64,000 bases of DNA, taken from assembly GCF_030272615.1 (NCBI RefSeq), contig NC_081405.1, positions 308,986,014-309,050,013 of the forward strand. The letters run 5' to 3'. Within the stretch, counting starts at the first letter, position 1. The number at the start of each line of letters is the position of its first letter. Origin of the DNA: Cryptomeria japonica (taxonomy: Eukaryota > Streptophyta > Pinopsida > Cupressales > Cupressaceae). Both the position numbers and the translations under genes were made by a program. The notes under the pieces were generated by a model, which saw nothing but the letters and a program-made list of their open reading frames with translations, ran no database searches and was not told the origin of the DNA. Shown piece after piece: positions 47,933-58,090 of this stretch.

Positions 47933-47945
47933 TGGTATCACAGCC
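47933..47945 (+). other. Primer-binding site (initiator tRNA-Met type)
   Basis: TGGTATCACAGCC, two bases after the LTR. One base differs from the usual TGGTATCAGAGC. Confidence 0.88.
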
Positions 47946-47994
47946 TTGGACTCTAGAAGAAAAGTTTAAAGGCACTTGAGTTAAAGATCTAAAG

Positions 47995-49107
47995 ATGTAT
48001 AAGAGGGATGCACCAAAGTTGAACAAGTCAAGATTCTCTACATGGCAGAAAAGGATGAAGCTGCATCTATCAAGAGTTGGAGAATATGTTGTATACTATC
48101 TAGAGAATGATTTTGTTACACCGAGCACCTATCCATTGACAATGGAAGAGATAAAAGAAAAGCAAGAACATATTCAAGCAATGATTGAAATAATATTTGG
48201 ATTGACCGATTCAGAGTTTAATGATCTAGAAGGCTTCAATCATGCAAAGGCAATGTGGGATAAGCTCATATCAGTATATGGAGGAGATGAACATGTTAAA
48301 AGAGCAAAAGTAGATAGTCTAAGAGGACAACTTGAATCCATGAGGATGAATGAAGTTGAGAACATAACTCAGTACAGTACAAGACTAAAGGAGATTGTCA
48401 ATCAAATCAAAGGAGCAGGTGGAACTATTGAAGAAAAGGATATAACAAGTAAGTTGTTAAGAACCCTTCTACTAGCTTATGCAATCCGAGTCTCTGCAAT
48501 CAATGAATTGAGGTCTATACCTAATATGCTAGTTTCTTTAGATGCTACTATTGGTAAGCTACATGCATTTGAGTTAAGTAACTTTGATAACAGTGGATCT
48601 TCGGTAAATAAAGTTGAATCTGCATTTAGTTCTTTTCATCTTGATGAATATAATGATTACAATGAAAGAAAGTATAAGTACTCTGAAGGAGATCATAGTG
48701 GAGCAAGTGAAAGATTTCGTAAGAACATGCAAGAAGTAAACAAAATGTATGAGGAAATCAGAAAGCAAGAAGAGTTTGAAGCACTATTAGCCAGAAGGTT
48801 ACTGAGAGGAAAAGGTAAGTATAAAGGAAAACTACCTTTGAAATGTTTCAATTGTGATAAGATAGGACATATGGCTTCTAACTATCCTGACAAAGACTCT
48901 ACTGAAAAGAGAGATTACCAAGATGACAAACAAAAGGATAATCATTACAGAGGACACCGATACTTCAGAAGAAGAGATAGAAAGACATGCTTAATAGCCG
49001 ATGAGGAATCCAATGATGATAAATCATATGACACTGATATAGAGGAAGTAGTTTATGTGGCTATCAAACATGGATTAGATGAAGAAAAGTATGAAGAAAA
49101 GCCCTAA
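47995..49107 (+). CDS. Copia Gag protein, 370 residues
   Basis: Open from an ATG 64 bases after the LTR. The N-terminal two thirds match the Copia Gag pattern (KSRFSTWQKRMKLHLSRVG; HAKAMWDKLISVYGG; RGQLESMRMNEVENITQYST; ITSKLLRTLL). A zinc knuckle near residues 282-295 reads CFNCDKIGHMASNY, so the last Cys is a Tyr. The C-terminus is acidic (ADEESNDDKSYDTDIEE). It would assemble the particle and bind element RNA. It ends at TAA 49,105-49,107 and the pol frame (-1 relative) is open from 49,095, so Pol needed a -1 shift or a single base change separates them. It is the most intact frame in the window. Confidence 0.9.
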   Translation: MYKRDAPKLNKSRFSTWQKRMKLHLSRVGEYVVYYLENDFVTPSTYPLTMEEIKEKQEHIQAMIEIIFGLTDSEFNDLEGFNHAKAMWDKLISVYGGDEHVKRAKVDSLRGQLESMRMNEVENITQYSTRLKEIVNQIKGAGGTIEEKDITSKLLRTLLLAYAIRVSAINELRSIPNMLVSLDATIGKLHAFELSNFDNSGSSVNKVESAFSSFHLDEYNDYNERKYKYSEGDHSGASERFRKNMQEVNKMYEEIRKQEEFEALLARRLLRGKGKYKGKLPLKCFNCDKIGHMASNYPDKDSTEKRDYQDDKQKDNHYRGHRYFRRRDRKTCLIADEESNDDKSYDTDIEEVVYVAIKHGLDEEKYEEKP

Positions 49108-49500
49108 TATCTCACATAAACACTAATGATTCTTGGATCATAGATAGTGGATGCTCACATCATATGACAGGAGATAAACACAAGTTTGTTATATTAGAAG
49201 ATTATGATGGAGGCTATGTTAGATTTGGCAATGATGCACCATGTCCGGTAAGAGGTAAAGGATCCATAACACTTCTTGACAATGCTAAATGTAATGATGT
49301 TTATTGGGTTGAAGGTTTGAAATACAATTTGTTGAGTGTAGCATAGCTAAACAACACAAGTTACCGAATAGAATTTCAGAAAGGAATTGTCAAAGTTAAT
49401 GACAAGAATGGAAAGTTAGCTGCTACCGGGACACAAACAAAAGGTAACACATTTCACCTTGAGTCAACTCAGAACAAGTGTTTGTATGCAAAGATGGATG
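49095..49500 (+). pseudogene. Copia aspartic protease
   Basis: The pol frame reads NDSWIIDSGCSHHMTG, with the D-S-G active site at 49,143-49,151, then FVILEDYDGGYVRFGN and VKGKGSI-type strands, then GLKYNLLSV, the conserved end of Copia proteases. A TAG at 49,344-49,346 cuts the frame right after NLLSVA. Cleaves the polyprotein. Confidence 0.88.
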
Positions 49501-50350
49501 ATACCTGGTTATGGCATAAAAGGTTTTGTCATGTAAATTTTTATAATCTAATCAAAATAAGTAAGAAGCACCAAGTAAGAGGTCTACCAAGTCTTGAAAA
49601 ACCTAAGAATACTATGTGCTGAGGATGCCAAATGGGTAAGATGACAAGATCAAGCTTTACAAGTAAGTCTTACACTTCTAAGGGAGTTTTAGATCTTGTG
49701 CACATTGATCTTTGTGGTCCTACAAAAGTTCAAAGTTATTATGGTGATAAATATTTCATATTATTTGTGGATGACTATTCAAGGATGATGTCAGTAATGT
49801 TTTTAAATGATAAATCAGAAGCATTTCAAATGTTTAAATGGTACAAGGCAAGAGTTGAAAATGAAACAGGAAGACAACTGAAATGTCTTAGATCAAATAG
49901 AGGAGTAGAGTTCACATCTAATGAATTCAACTTATTCTACAATGATCATGGTATTAAAAGACAAGTCTCTACACCGAGAACTCCATAGCAGAATGGAATA
50001 GCTAAGAGAAGAAACAGATCTATTGTGGATTGTGCTAGAACACTGATGATTGAAAAGAAGGTGCCACAAACATTTTGGAGAGAAGCAATAAGCACAACAG
50101 TTTACACCTTGAACCGAGTACAATTGAAGAAAGGTACTTTGAAGACACCATATGAAATCTAGTATGATAAGAAACCTAATGTAAGTTATTTTAAAATCTT
50201 TGGAAGTAGATGCTATGTTCACAAAGATGATAGAAATGGCAAGTTTGATCAGAAGAGTGAAGAAGGAACATTTCTAGGTTATTCTTCTAGAAGCAAAGCA
50301 TTTAAATGTCTGATCAAATCATCTAACAAAATAGTAGAAAGTGCAAATGT
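49500..50350 (+). pseudogene. Copia integrase, catalytic residues lost
   Basis: HHCC domain: WLWHKRFCHVNF then, after a TGA at 49,620-49,622, GCQMGKM. Core: DLVHIDLCGPTK (first aspartate), FVDDYSRMMSVMF, then CLRSNRGVEF where the second catalytic aspartate reads Asn (codon 49,896-49,898), and NGIAKRRN where the catalytic glutamate reads Lys (50,004-50,006). Stops at 49,986-49,988 and 50,160-50,162. C-terminal part KIFGSRCYVHKDDRNGKFD, GTFLGYSSRSKAF is the usual Copia integrase end. All breaks are of G-to-A or C-to-T type. Inserts cDNA into the genome in intact elements. Confidence 0.9.
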
Positions 50351-52175
50351 GAAAATTGATGAATTTGCAGAAAGAAATGATGAAGGAAATTCCAAGGAGC
50401 CAGAAGACTATGATGAATTTGTCTATGTTCAACCAACAAGTCTTACCAAGAAAACTGTTGAAGAAAATGAAGAGAATATCCAATTACCAAGTGATGAAGA
50501 AGATCATACAGAGCCTATCGAGCCTATATTAGCCAAGTATGTTAAAAGACATCTTGCACCAAGTCAGATTATAGGAGATAAGGATGATCCAGTGATGACA
50601 AGGAACAAACTGAGATAGAACACATGTTTGATATATGAATTTGAACTGAGAATAGTGAAAGAGGCATTTAACAATGAAGATTGGATAAATGCTATGATAG
50701 AAGAGATTGATCAAATCAAGAAGAATGACACATGGACACTAATCCCAAGACCGAAGGACAAAAATGTAATCGGTACAAAGTGGATTTTCAGAAAAAAGCT
50801 AAATGAAAAAGGAGAGGTCATTCGAAACAAAGCAAGACTAGTTAGCAAAGGTTATGCTCAAGAAGAAGGAATTGATTATGGTGAAACTTTTGCACCTGTT
50901 GCTAGACTTGAAGGAGTAAGAACATTGTTGGCATATGCTACTTTCAAAAACTTCAAGATATATCAAATGGATGTCAAATCTACATTTCTTAATGGAATAT
51001 TAGAAGAAGAAGTTTTTATTGAACAACCTGAAGGATTTGTTGAAGACAATAATAAAGATCAGGTATGTAAATTGAACAAAGCTTTATATGGTTTGAAACA
51101 AGCACCTAGAGCATGGTATGAAAGATTGCACTCTTATTTGATTAAGATTTGTTTTATAAGGACAAGTGAGAACAACAATATGTACATGAAGAATGATGAA
51201 AATGGAATACTGATCTCAACCATATTTGTTGATGATATTATATTTTGTGGAAATGACTCTTTATGCAAGAACTTTGGAAATGAAATGAGCAAAGAATTTG
51301 AGATGTCATTAATCGGTGAGATAAAGTATTTTATAGGTTTACAGATACTGCAAATGAAAAATGAGATTTTCAATACTCAATCCAAGTACATAATGGAAAT
51401 CTTGAAGAAATTTGGAATGGAGGATTCAAAACCAATAAGTACTCCTATGACTACCAACTATAAATTATCAAAGAATGATGAATCTGCATCGATTGATGAG
51501 ACACTTTACCGATCCATGATTGGAAAGCTACAATATGTTGTTCACAACAGACCAGACATAGCACATGCAGTAGGTATATTTGCAAGATTCTCTGCAAATC
51601 CTAAGGAAACACACATGACAACAATCAAAAGAATTTTTAGATACTTGAAAGGCACTGAGGATTATGGCTTAGTATATCAGAAAGGAGATTTTGATTTAAA
51701 AGTTTATACTGATGTTGATTGGGCAGGCAACATTTATGATAGAAAAAGAACAAGTGGAGGAGCTTTCTTTTTAGGACAAAGACTAGTGAGTTGGCTTAGC
51801 AAGAAACAAGGATGTGTTTCACAATCAATAGCAGAAGCTGAATACGTTGTTGCAGCATTGAATTGTACTAACATTGCATGGATCAAACAACTGTTGGAAG
51901 GTATAAATGAGAAAGTTACCGAGCCAGTAACTATTTTCTATGACAATACTAGTGCCATTAACATTTCAAAAAATCTTGTTATGCACTCTAAGATAAAGCA
52001 CATCTCTATCAAATATCATTATCTTAGAGAAGAAGCTCAAGAGAAGAAAGTGGTGTTGGAGTATGTTAGCACAAAGGAACAAATAGCAGATATCTTCACC
52101 AAGCCACTACCAAGGGACACTTTTGAATATCTCAGAAGTAAGTTAGGGGTCCTACCCCTATCTTCTACTCATTGA
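50349..52175 (+). pseudogene. Copia reverse transcriptase and RNase H
   Basis: Frame 50,349-50,618 is the acidic linker, ended by TAG at 50,616-50,618. The 515-codon frame 50,628-52,175 is open: [68 protein letters not shown] (motif A aspartate), [29 protein letters not shown] (FVDD box intact), [12 protein letters not shown], then RNase [57 protein letters not shown]. The catalytic residues look present, so RT-RH is the best preserved enzyme here. Copies element RNA into DNA. Confidence 0.95.
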
Positions 52176-52601
52176 CTGAGTTTTGTGAAAGCATCAATCC
52201 GATGACTCTATCGAATATCTTTTAGGAGTTGATGCTGATTTACACACTTTAGGAGGTTTTCTAAAGTTGTACAGGAAATATTACAAGAAACAATACGGGA
52301 TACCATATAGGGAACAGGAATTGAAGACAAACTGCTCTGACTGAGACTAAATTGACACATTACAGTAGGAATTATGTTTTAGTTCTTTACTTTTTGGCAT
52401 TTTTGTCAAAGGGTGAGAAAACTGAGAAAGGGGAGAAGACTAAGATTCGAAAGAAGACTGAAAGAAAATAGGAGAAGTCTAATGTATGGGGGAGAAAATC
52501 TATTGACATCAGGAGAGCATTTCAACATTTCAGAATTACAACAATCTGAATCTTTTAAGGTCAAATAAATTGGTTTTGCCATCAATGCCAAAGGGGGAGA
52601 T
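52176..52601 (+). other. Copia 3' untranslated region with polypurine tracts
   Basis: About 425 bases after the pol stop. Purine-rich motifs lie at about 52,428 (GAGAAAGGGGAGAAG), 52,488 (GGGGGAGAAAA) and 52,590-52,601 (AAAGGGGGAGAT, the tract used for the 3' LTR). No further ORF. Confidence 0.8.
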
Positions 52602-54120
52602 TGTTAGCATTTGGCATTATAACAGACAATGGGAGATTGTTGACATTTCAATAAGGATACTAAGAAGGTTGTTGATGATTATGGATATAACTGATTAAGG
52701 ATGTTTACTGTCTTAATATTATTATTTTGTCATTGATGTCAAGAAATTGATTTTATAATTCAGTATGATGTTGCCATATCTTGAGAAGTATGATTTGAAG
52801 AATATAAAGATGTCGGTAAAAGACATAGAAAGATTATGATGAATAAGAAGATGAATAAGGTATTCAAAGGGAAATTATTACCGAGTCAGACAATGATGAA
52901 ATCATGATGTTTAGATTGTTTCGACATCATACATATGTTGTAAATTGTAAGGTTAATACTATACTATGTTACCAAGAAAAGAACCTAGTTAGTAAACCCT
53001 AAGGTTATCGCTATCAGTTAATGAAGGCGGAATGTATACCGAGTGAAGTTTAGTATTTACTAAGTTGTAACTGAGTTGTAACCGAGCTGTAATAGAATGC
53101 ATTAAATGGTTACATGTGTTATTTAATGAAGGAAGTTGATGAGCTGGAACTGATTAAATGATTGGTATGCCATAAATGAAGTTTGTTAAGAATCTATGGC
53201 AATGGAAGATCAGCAGGAAGATCTACAGTGCAGATTGAATTGTAATACCCTAGCACAAGTTCAAAGAAATGTATGCAAGTTCCAAGGTAGGGTAAAACAT
53301 TTTCAGATCGAAAGATGCATTGAACCTGGTCAAGTTTGAAGATCTGATGGCTATGATTGATCATGGGAAATGTGATCAAGGAGATTAAGCGGTTAGCTAA
53401 TTGTTTATAAATAGGGAACTGTTGATAAACAATGCATGCGGGCAAGTGTATGCACATGGATGCTACATAGTGATTACCGAGCACTAAAGCTTGAAGACCT
53501 GTTTGAATAATAGAGTATAGAAGCCCAACAAATGGACAAGATTAGTTCTATGTCTAGATTGTATTGAACAAATAAGAATTTGCTTTAGCATTTTAGATGT
53601 GAATTTGCAGATAGATATTTATTACTGTTATTTTGTGAAGTGACAGAAAATCTCTTAACCAAGTGGACTTAACAGTCTTATTTGTAAAACCCTCTAGCAA
53701 GGTGACATTCTAATTGAGTGTTTGAAATCCTTAAATAAGGTCACTTCTAACAAGGTGAAGATCCTAACAGATCTGAGGGAAATCCCTTGACCGGGTCACA
53801 TCTAGCAATGTGCTTGTAATCTTTAATAGGACTTGCTTTTAACCGAGCATACTCTAGAAGAGTATATTTCTTAGTGGGTCTGAAATCCCACAGTGGTTTT
53901 TCCCTATTTGGGTTTCCACGTTAAATCTGGTGTTGTGAGGTTAATGATGTTTATATGCTTTTGAGTTTGCATGTTTAACAGTTTTTGTTATATTACTAAA
54001 GTATATGTTACCAAGGTTGAATCTGATGTTTTTATGGAAGATTAAGTTTGTATGATTCACCGCCCCCTCTCATATTGTTGGCTATTGGATCTGTACTTAC
54101 ATTTAGTATTAGAACTATCA
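52602..54120 (+). repeat. 3' LTR of the Copia element
   Basis: 1,519 bases, TGTTAGCATTTGG...AGAACTATCA, pair of 46,436-47,930. Contains a 24-base-scale insertion relative to the 5' LTR near 53,250-53,285. Followed by TATTC. Confidence 0.95.
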
Positions 54121-54125
54121 TATTC

Positions 54126-55240
54126 ATGGAAGCGAATGATGCTTAATGGAATAGTTGAAGCACGCATGTACTGTAAGAAAATTAGTTGGTGAAAACTACT
54201 TATTTATTTCAATAAAGATGACTAGATGATGAGACGGTCACAAAGATCAATGAAGAATATGGAGATGGATAAGTACCTCACATTTGTCCTAACTTGAAAG
54301 TTATAAGTTTCAAGTTGGTTTTTTGTAAAAGTGCCTATGTCATCTAGTGTAACACAACTTAGAATTTGAATCTTACTTTTGTAAAATTTAGTTATCCTAA
54401 CTTGTTTCCAAAAGGTAGTTACTAGAAGTAGTCACTTAGGTAGTTACCCTAAGTGGATTAGCTAGGTATCTATCCTAAGTAGTTACTTAGGGTGGTTATT
54501 CAAAGTGGTTATGAGCTAGTTATCAAGGTAGTTATTGCACAATGCCTATAAATACAAGGCTATTTCATTTGTAGAGGGTCGCTTACAAAGGGGAGACTAT
54601 GGAGAAATTCTTAGAGAATTAGTTTGATGAATTTTGTGTTTTCACTTTGTATAGAAGAGTTCTTCACATTGTATAATTTGATGAAGATAAAAAAGGATGC
54701 ATTTAGCTCGTATGTGATAGATATGCTTCTTGAGTTATTATCACTAATTTTTCATGTGTCAAATTAGTGATATCTTTTGTTTATGTACAAATCATCAGTC
54801 ACGTATCGAAATGCTTACAATTCATGCAATTAATGTAATGAAACACAATCAAGCTTTGGTATCTTGGTTTGGATGGGCTAGAGTTACCCATCTCTTCGTA
54901 TGTTGAGATATTTGGGAGTTAAAACTTATTTTGTGCTTAAATCCCCTTTGTATCAATCATCATTTATGAAATCCTATTTGGTGTTCATATGTTTGCCATT
55001 GGGTTTTTCATTATTCACTTTTCTTTAGTCTAGTTTTGTCTACATTTTGTACTTTCAGGTAAAAAGTACACAAAAATCCTTAAAAACCCCATCATACGAG
55101 GGAGTTTCCCCTCTCAAATGGAGAGGAAGATTGCAGTTTGATTGCAATCTCTCCAACTATTGGTACAGTTGTCATTGTTCATTGGGAGAACAGGGTCAGT
55201 TTTGAAGGAGAATTCACAGTGACAAATCCATTTACCAACA
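54126..55240 (+). repeat. LTR C (right part) of a tRNA-Arg-primed element
   Basis: Matches LTRs A and B on the opposite strand over the promoter-to-end part: GCCTATAAATACAAGGCTAT at about 54,545-54,564, a GTACTTTCAGGTAAAAAGTACAC-type segment (about 55,047-55,069) and the end TTACCAACA at 55,240. Its left part is cut off by the Copia element, whose TATTC duplication was formed in this LTR. Confidence 0.75.
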
Positions 55241-55246
55241 AATAAT

Positions 55247-55265
55247 TTACGACTCTGTTGGGGAG
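55247..55265 (+). other. Primer-binding site (tRNA-Arg type), copy C
   Basis: TTACGACTCTGTTGGGGAG, a diverged form of the TGGCGACTCTGCTGGGGAT seen in copies A and B, six bases after the LTR end. Confidence 0.72.
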
Positions 55266-55359
55266 CGAAATACCAGTGTGTTTTGTTCCCCATAAATTTT
55301 AAGGTACCTTCTTTAGAATGAAGGTTGGTGACTCTATCTGAAAGATCAAATTTAGAAAA

Positions 55360-56353
55360 ATGGTTTGGTACAAAGGAAAGTTAGAAAGTGATAGTGAAAG
55401 TGATGATGAAGAGTATTTATATCGAAAGAAGCAAGTTCCTGATGAGCCCATGCAAGTTGAATTCTTGAAGAGATTTTATGGTGGCATGTAGTTTACTCCT
55501 GATAAGATTCATCTCTCCTCATGTCAAATGTTTTAAGATATTGAAGAAAAGCATGGAAAAGAGATTGGTTTTCTTGCTTGTGATCATTTACCTAAATCAA
55601 CAACAATCAAGAAAGATGAAGACAAAAGTGATCTTTCTCCTATACCAGTTCCTCAATAGAATTAAAGCCTTGATGATCCCAAATAAGTCAACTTCTTGAA
55701 GAGTTTCTACAGTGGAAAGAAACTTGATCCTAATGAAATTAATCATTCTCTACTACAGACTCTACAAAAGATTTAGGAAAAAGATGCAAGAGAGAACTAA
55801 ATTCTTGCTCGTGATTGTAGTCTTAAATTAACAATGGATAATAATGATGATGCTCCTTCTCATCAACCTATTTCTCAATAAAATCAAATTCTCAATTATT
55901 CACATATCAAGTTTTTGAAAAGCTTCTATGGAAATAGGAAACTTGATCATGGCAAAGTGCACCATTCTTTGCTTCAAACATTGCAAGAGATTGAACAAAA
56001 AGATGAGGGAAATAATTATTTTCTTGATGATGAGCACATTCCAGATGAATTGTGATCGAGGTTTGGAAAATGACCCACCACAATATGCATGTGTCAAGGA
56101 AGATGAAGCTATATCAGCTCATAAGGATACATGTAAAAAGAAAGTTCAAGATGAAGTGAGTGAGGAAGAAAAAGAAGATAGCATCCATGGATGTCGTGAG
56201 AATTATGAAGATTACTACAAAAAAAGGAAGTATTTCATCAATCTCAAAATAGGGAGCTTGAAGAAAAGGTATCAAATGCTTTCCAAGAATGCATGCAGCC
56301 CAAGAATGAAGAGAATGGTGAAGAAGAGATGCATAAAGATGAGTCTCAAGTAG
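55360..56353 (+). pseudogene. FYxGxKLDP triple-repeat ORF, copy C
   Basis: Starts MVWYKGKLESDSESDDEEYL and contains three about 75-residue units opening at 55,462 (FLKRFYGG), 55,694 (FLKSFYSGKKLDP) and 55,912 (FLKSFYGN), each with K-I/V-H-x-SLLQTLQ-x-IEEKD-like second halves. It then continues with KEDEAISAHKDTC and a Lys-rich helical end (55,928-56,353 in another frame). At least five stops and one frameshift. The unit order equals that of copy A, so the triplication is older than both insertions. Position directly after the leader fits an extra 5' ORF or a divergent gag. Unknown family. Confidence 0.62.
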
Positions 56354-56399
56354 TCTTTATTCCCAGTTGGTTTCTCAATACTTCATATGATGAATTTCT

Positions 56400-57250
56400 T
56401 TGTGGATAAGGCATTTGTTGGCTTGATGATGATTATAATGAATTCATCACATGTTGTCATTGATGAAATACATACACACACATATGTTTATATTGTCTAT
56501 CGGTATGACTTCAAGTTATTTATACTACAACCAGTATACTATAGGTTTATTTATAACCGGTATTTGGTGACAATCGGTATATGCATGGAGATAATCACTT
56601 GGTTATACATGTCTCAACATCAACATGAAGATCTAGCGGAGACTATCTCAGAAGTATCAAGGACAAGCAATTTAACTCTAGTCGGTATTAAGTGTTCCAA
56701 CCGGGATTCGTAGATTGTGTGATGAGTTATCACCACTGACAGTTTGGTAATATTTTTGTGATGTTATGATCACATGACCAGATACACTACACATAGGAAA
56801 TTGTGTTATGATTTCTTGAGGCTGACAGGAAATTTAAATGTGTATTTATTGACATCACAATGAATTATTTTGTATGTGAAAGTGATATATTATGTGAAAA
56901 AGAAAAAGTGTTAAGTTGTTGAATATGTTGAGAAGCAGTGTTGAATACACTTAAAAGCATCTGATCAAGCAAATATTGTGCTACATAGACATATCAAACA
57001 AATCCTGTTGTCTTCTAACAATTATAGTAGAATCAAAATCCCCTATCTGGCTAAGCTCTAACAAGATTCATTGTTCAACTCCTCTATGAGGGTGATCTAT
57101 TAGTATGGATTTAGAAATCCTCTACCCAAGTTACTCCTTATAGGGTACTACATTTTACAGGGTATAGCTTTTAATCAAGCTTTGGGATCTCTAACAAGAT
57201 TCGCTCTTAGTAGAGCACTTTGTAGACCTTAACCGGTCATTTATCTATCA
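56400..57250 (+). repeat. Copia-type LTR fragment
   Basis: Non-coding. The style matches the U5 side of the Copia LTRs: CTAACAAGATTC, ACCCAAGTTACTCC, TACAGGGTATAGC, TAACCGGTCA. The left part has CTTGATGATGATTATAATGAATTC and GTCATTGATG like the Copia LTR start. Ends not resolved; abuts the Tat-like 3' LTR at about 57,250. Confidence 0.4.
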
Positions 57251-57668
57251 CTACAGACACTATATGAAATGAAGGGATAAGATTGAGAGGTGTAAAAGAG
57301 GTCGGCTATGATTAGAGGGTAGGTAGAGGAAATAAGAAAATAATGAGAGGGTAGGTAGTGTAGGAATTAAGAGATGAATGACATGTGTCATGGGTAGAAA
57401 AGGTTAATGAATTAATTATATAAATAAAGATTTATTTAATTAATAGAAGAAGTGGGATCAATTAAATAAATAAAATTATTTATTTAATTTAGGAAAGGAT
57501 TATTTAAATAAATAAATGTATTTATTTAAATGAGAAATAAGGCTAGAAGAGGATAAATGAATTAATTAAATAAATAAAGATTTATTTAATTAATAGAAGA
57601 ATTAGGCTAAAGTAATTAAATAAATAAAATATTTATTTAATTAGACTGGACAATTTTAGGTCTCTACA
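57250..57668 (-). repeat. 3' LTR (start) of the Tat-like element
   Basis: On the minus strand an LTR starts TGTAGAGACCTAAAATTG at 57,668, right after a polypurine tract. It is dominated by AT-rich inverted repeats (57,413-57,650). The far end was not found; the LTR seems truncated near 57,250. Confidence 0.6.
57413..57650. repeat. Tandem AT-rich hairpins
   Basis: Four to five units of 60-80 bases, each a near-perfect palindrome of T/A-only words. Best example: ATTAATTAAATAAAT, four bases, then its exact complement (about 57,562-57,595). Another: TAATTAAATAAATA and its complement near 57,618-57,648. Confidence 0.85.
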
Positions 57669-57684
57669 TTTTGCCCCTCTTTGA
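57669..57684 (-). other. Polypurine tract of the Tat-like element
   Basis: Minus strand CAAAGAGGGGCAAAA directly before TGTAGAGACC. Marks the start of the 3' LTR and the element's orientation. Confidence 0.75.
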
Positions 57685-57926
57685 GACAATGCAGCTTATT
57701 GCATTGTTTCAAAGAAGATAATATGAACTGATACAAAGTTGCCCCAAGATGGGAATGATATGCCCCCTCGAGAGATTGGATGAAAATGTCTGAAAAGATC
57801 ACAGAAAATCTCTCAATAAGAAAGAAAGGCTAGAATGGATTGATCGGATAGAGTGACAAAGTCACGGGATAAAGAAGACTGACTCGAGAGACGAGGGCTA
57901 GGGCTAGAGCTAGGGTTAGGGCAGTC

Positions 57927-57936
57927 TATAAGATAG
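57927..57936 (+). promoter_or_regulatory. TATA box of the antisense PMD gene
   Basis: TATAAGATAG, about 100 bases before a candidate 5' UTR with CA-rich start, on the strand opposite to gag. A telomere-like AGGGCTAGGGCTAG and GGGTTAGGG run lies just upstream (57,895-57,922). Confidence 0.45.
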
Positions 57937-58090
57937 ACCATGAGGGGAAAACATCCTCATTGTCATCCACACATCCAAGAGATCAAAGTGCAGAGAGAAA
58001 ATAGAGCAGCAACAGTCAGCAACGATGGTATTGGTTCATAGATTCGATCGCGTTCGCCGATTTTAGAGGCCAATAGAGGTAGGAGAGCCG

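Larger units (their letters stand above)
46436..54120 (+). mobile_element. Complete Sirevirus-like Ty1/Copia element (7.69 kb)
   Basis: Two LTRs (46,436-47,930 and 52,602-54,120), target duplication TATTC at 46,431-46,435 and 54,121-54,125, primer site at 47,933, polypurine tract at 52,590-52,601. Domain order is gag, protease, integrase, RT, RNase H, which defines Copia. Over the first about 440 bases the LTRs differ at about 18 places by eye (around 4 per cent), so it is moderately old. Pol has five premature stops and integrase lost two catalytic residues. Multiple polypurine-like motifs and the C-rich LTR end fit the Sirevirus group; no envelope-like ORF is present. Confidence 0.95.

Noticed and set aside
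54600-55000. Host gene exons next to LTR C
   Set aside because: No conserved protein motif; the sequence aligns with LTR A and LTR B on the opposite strand.
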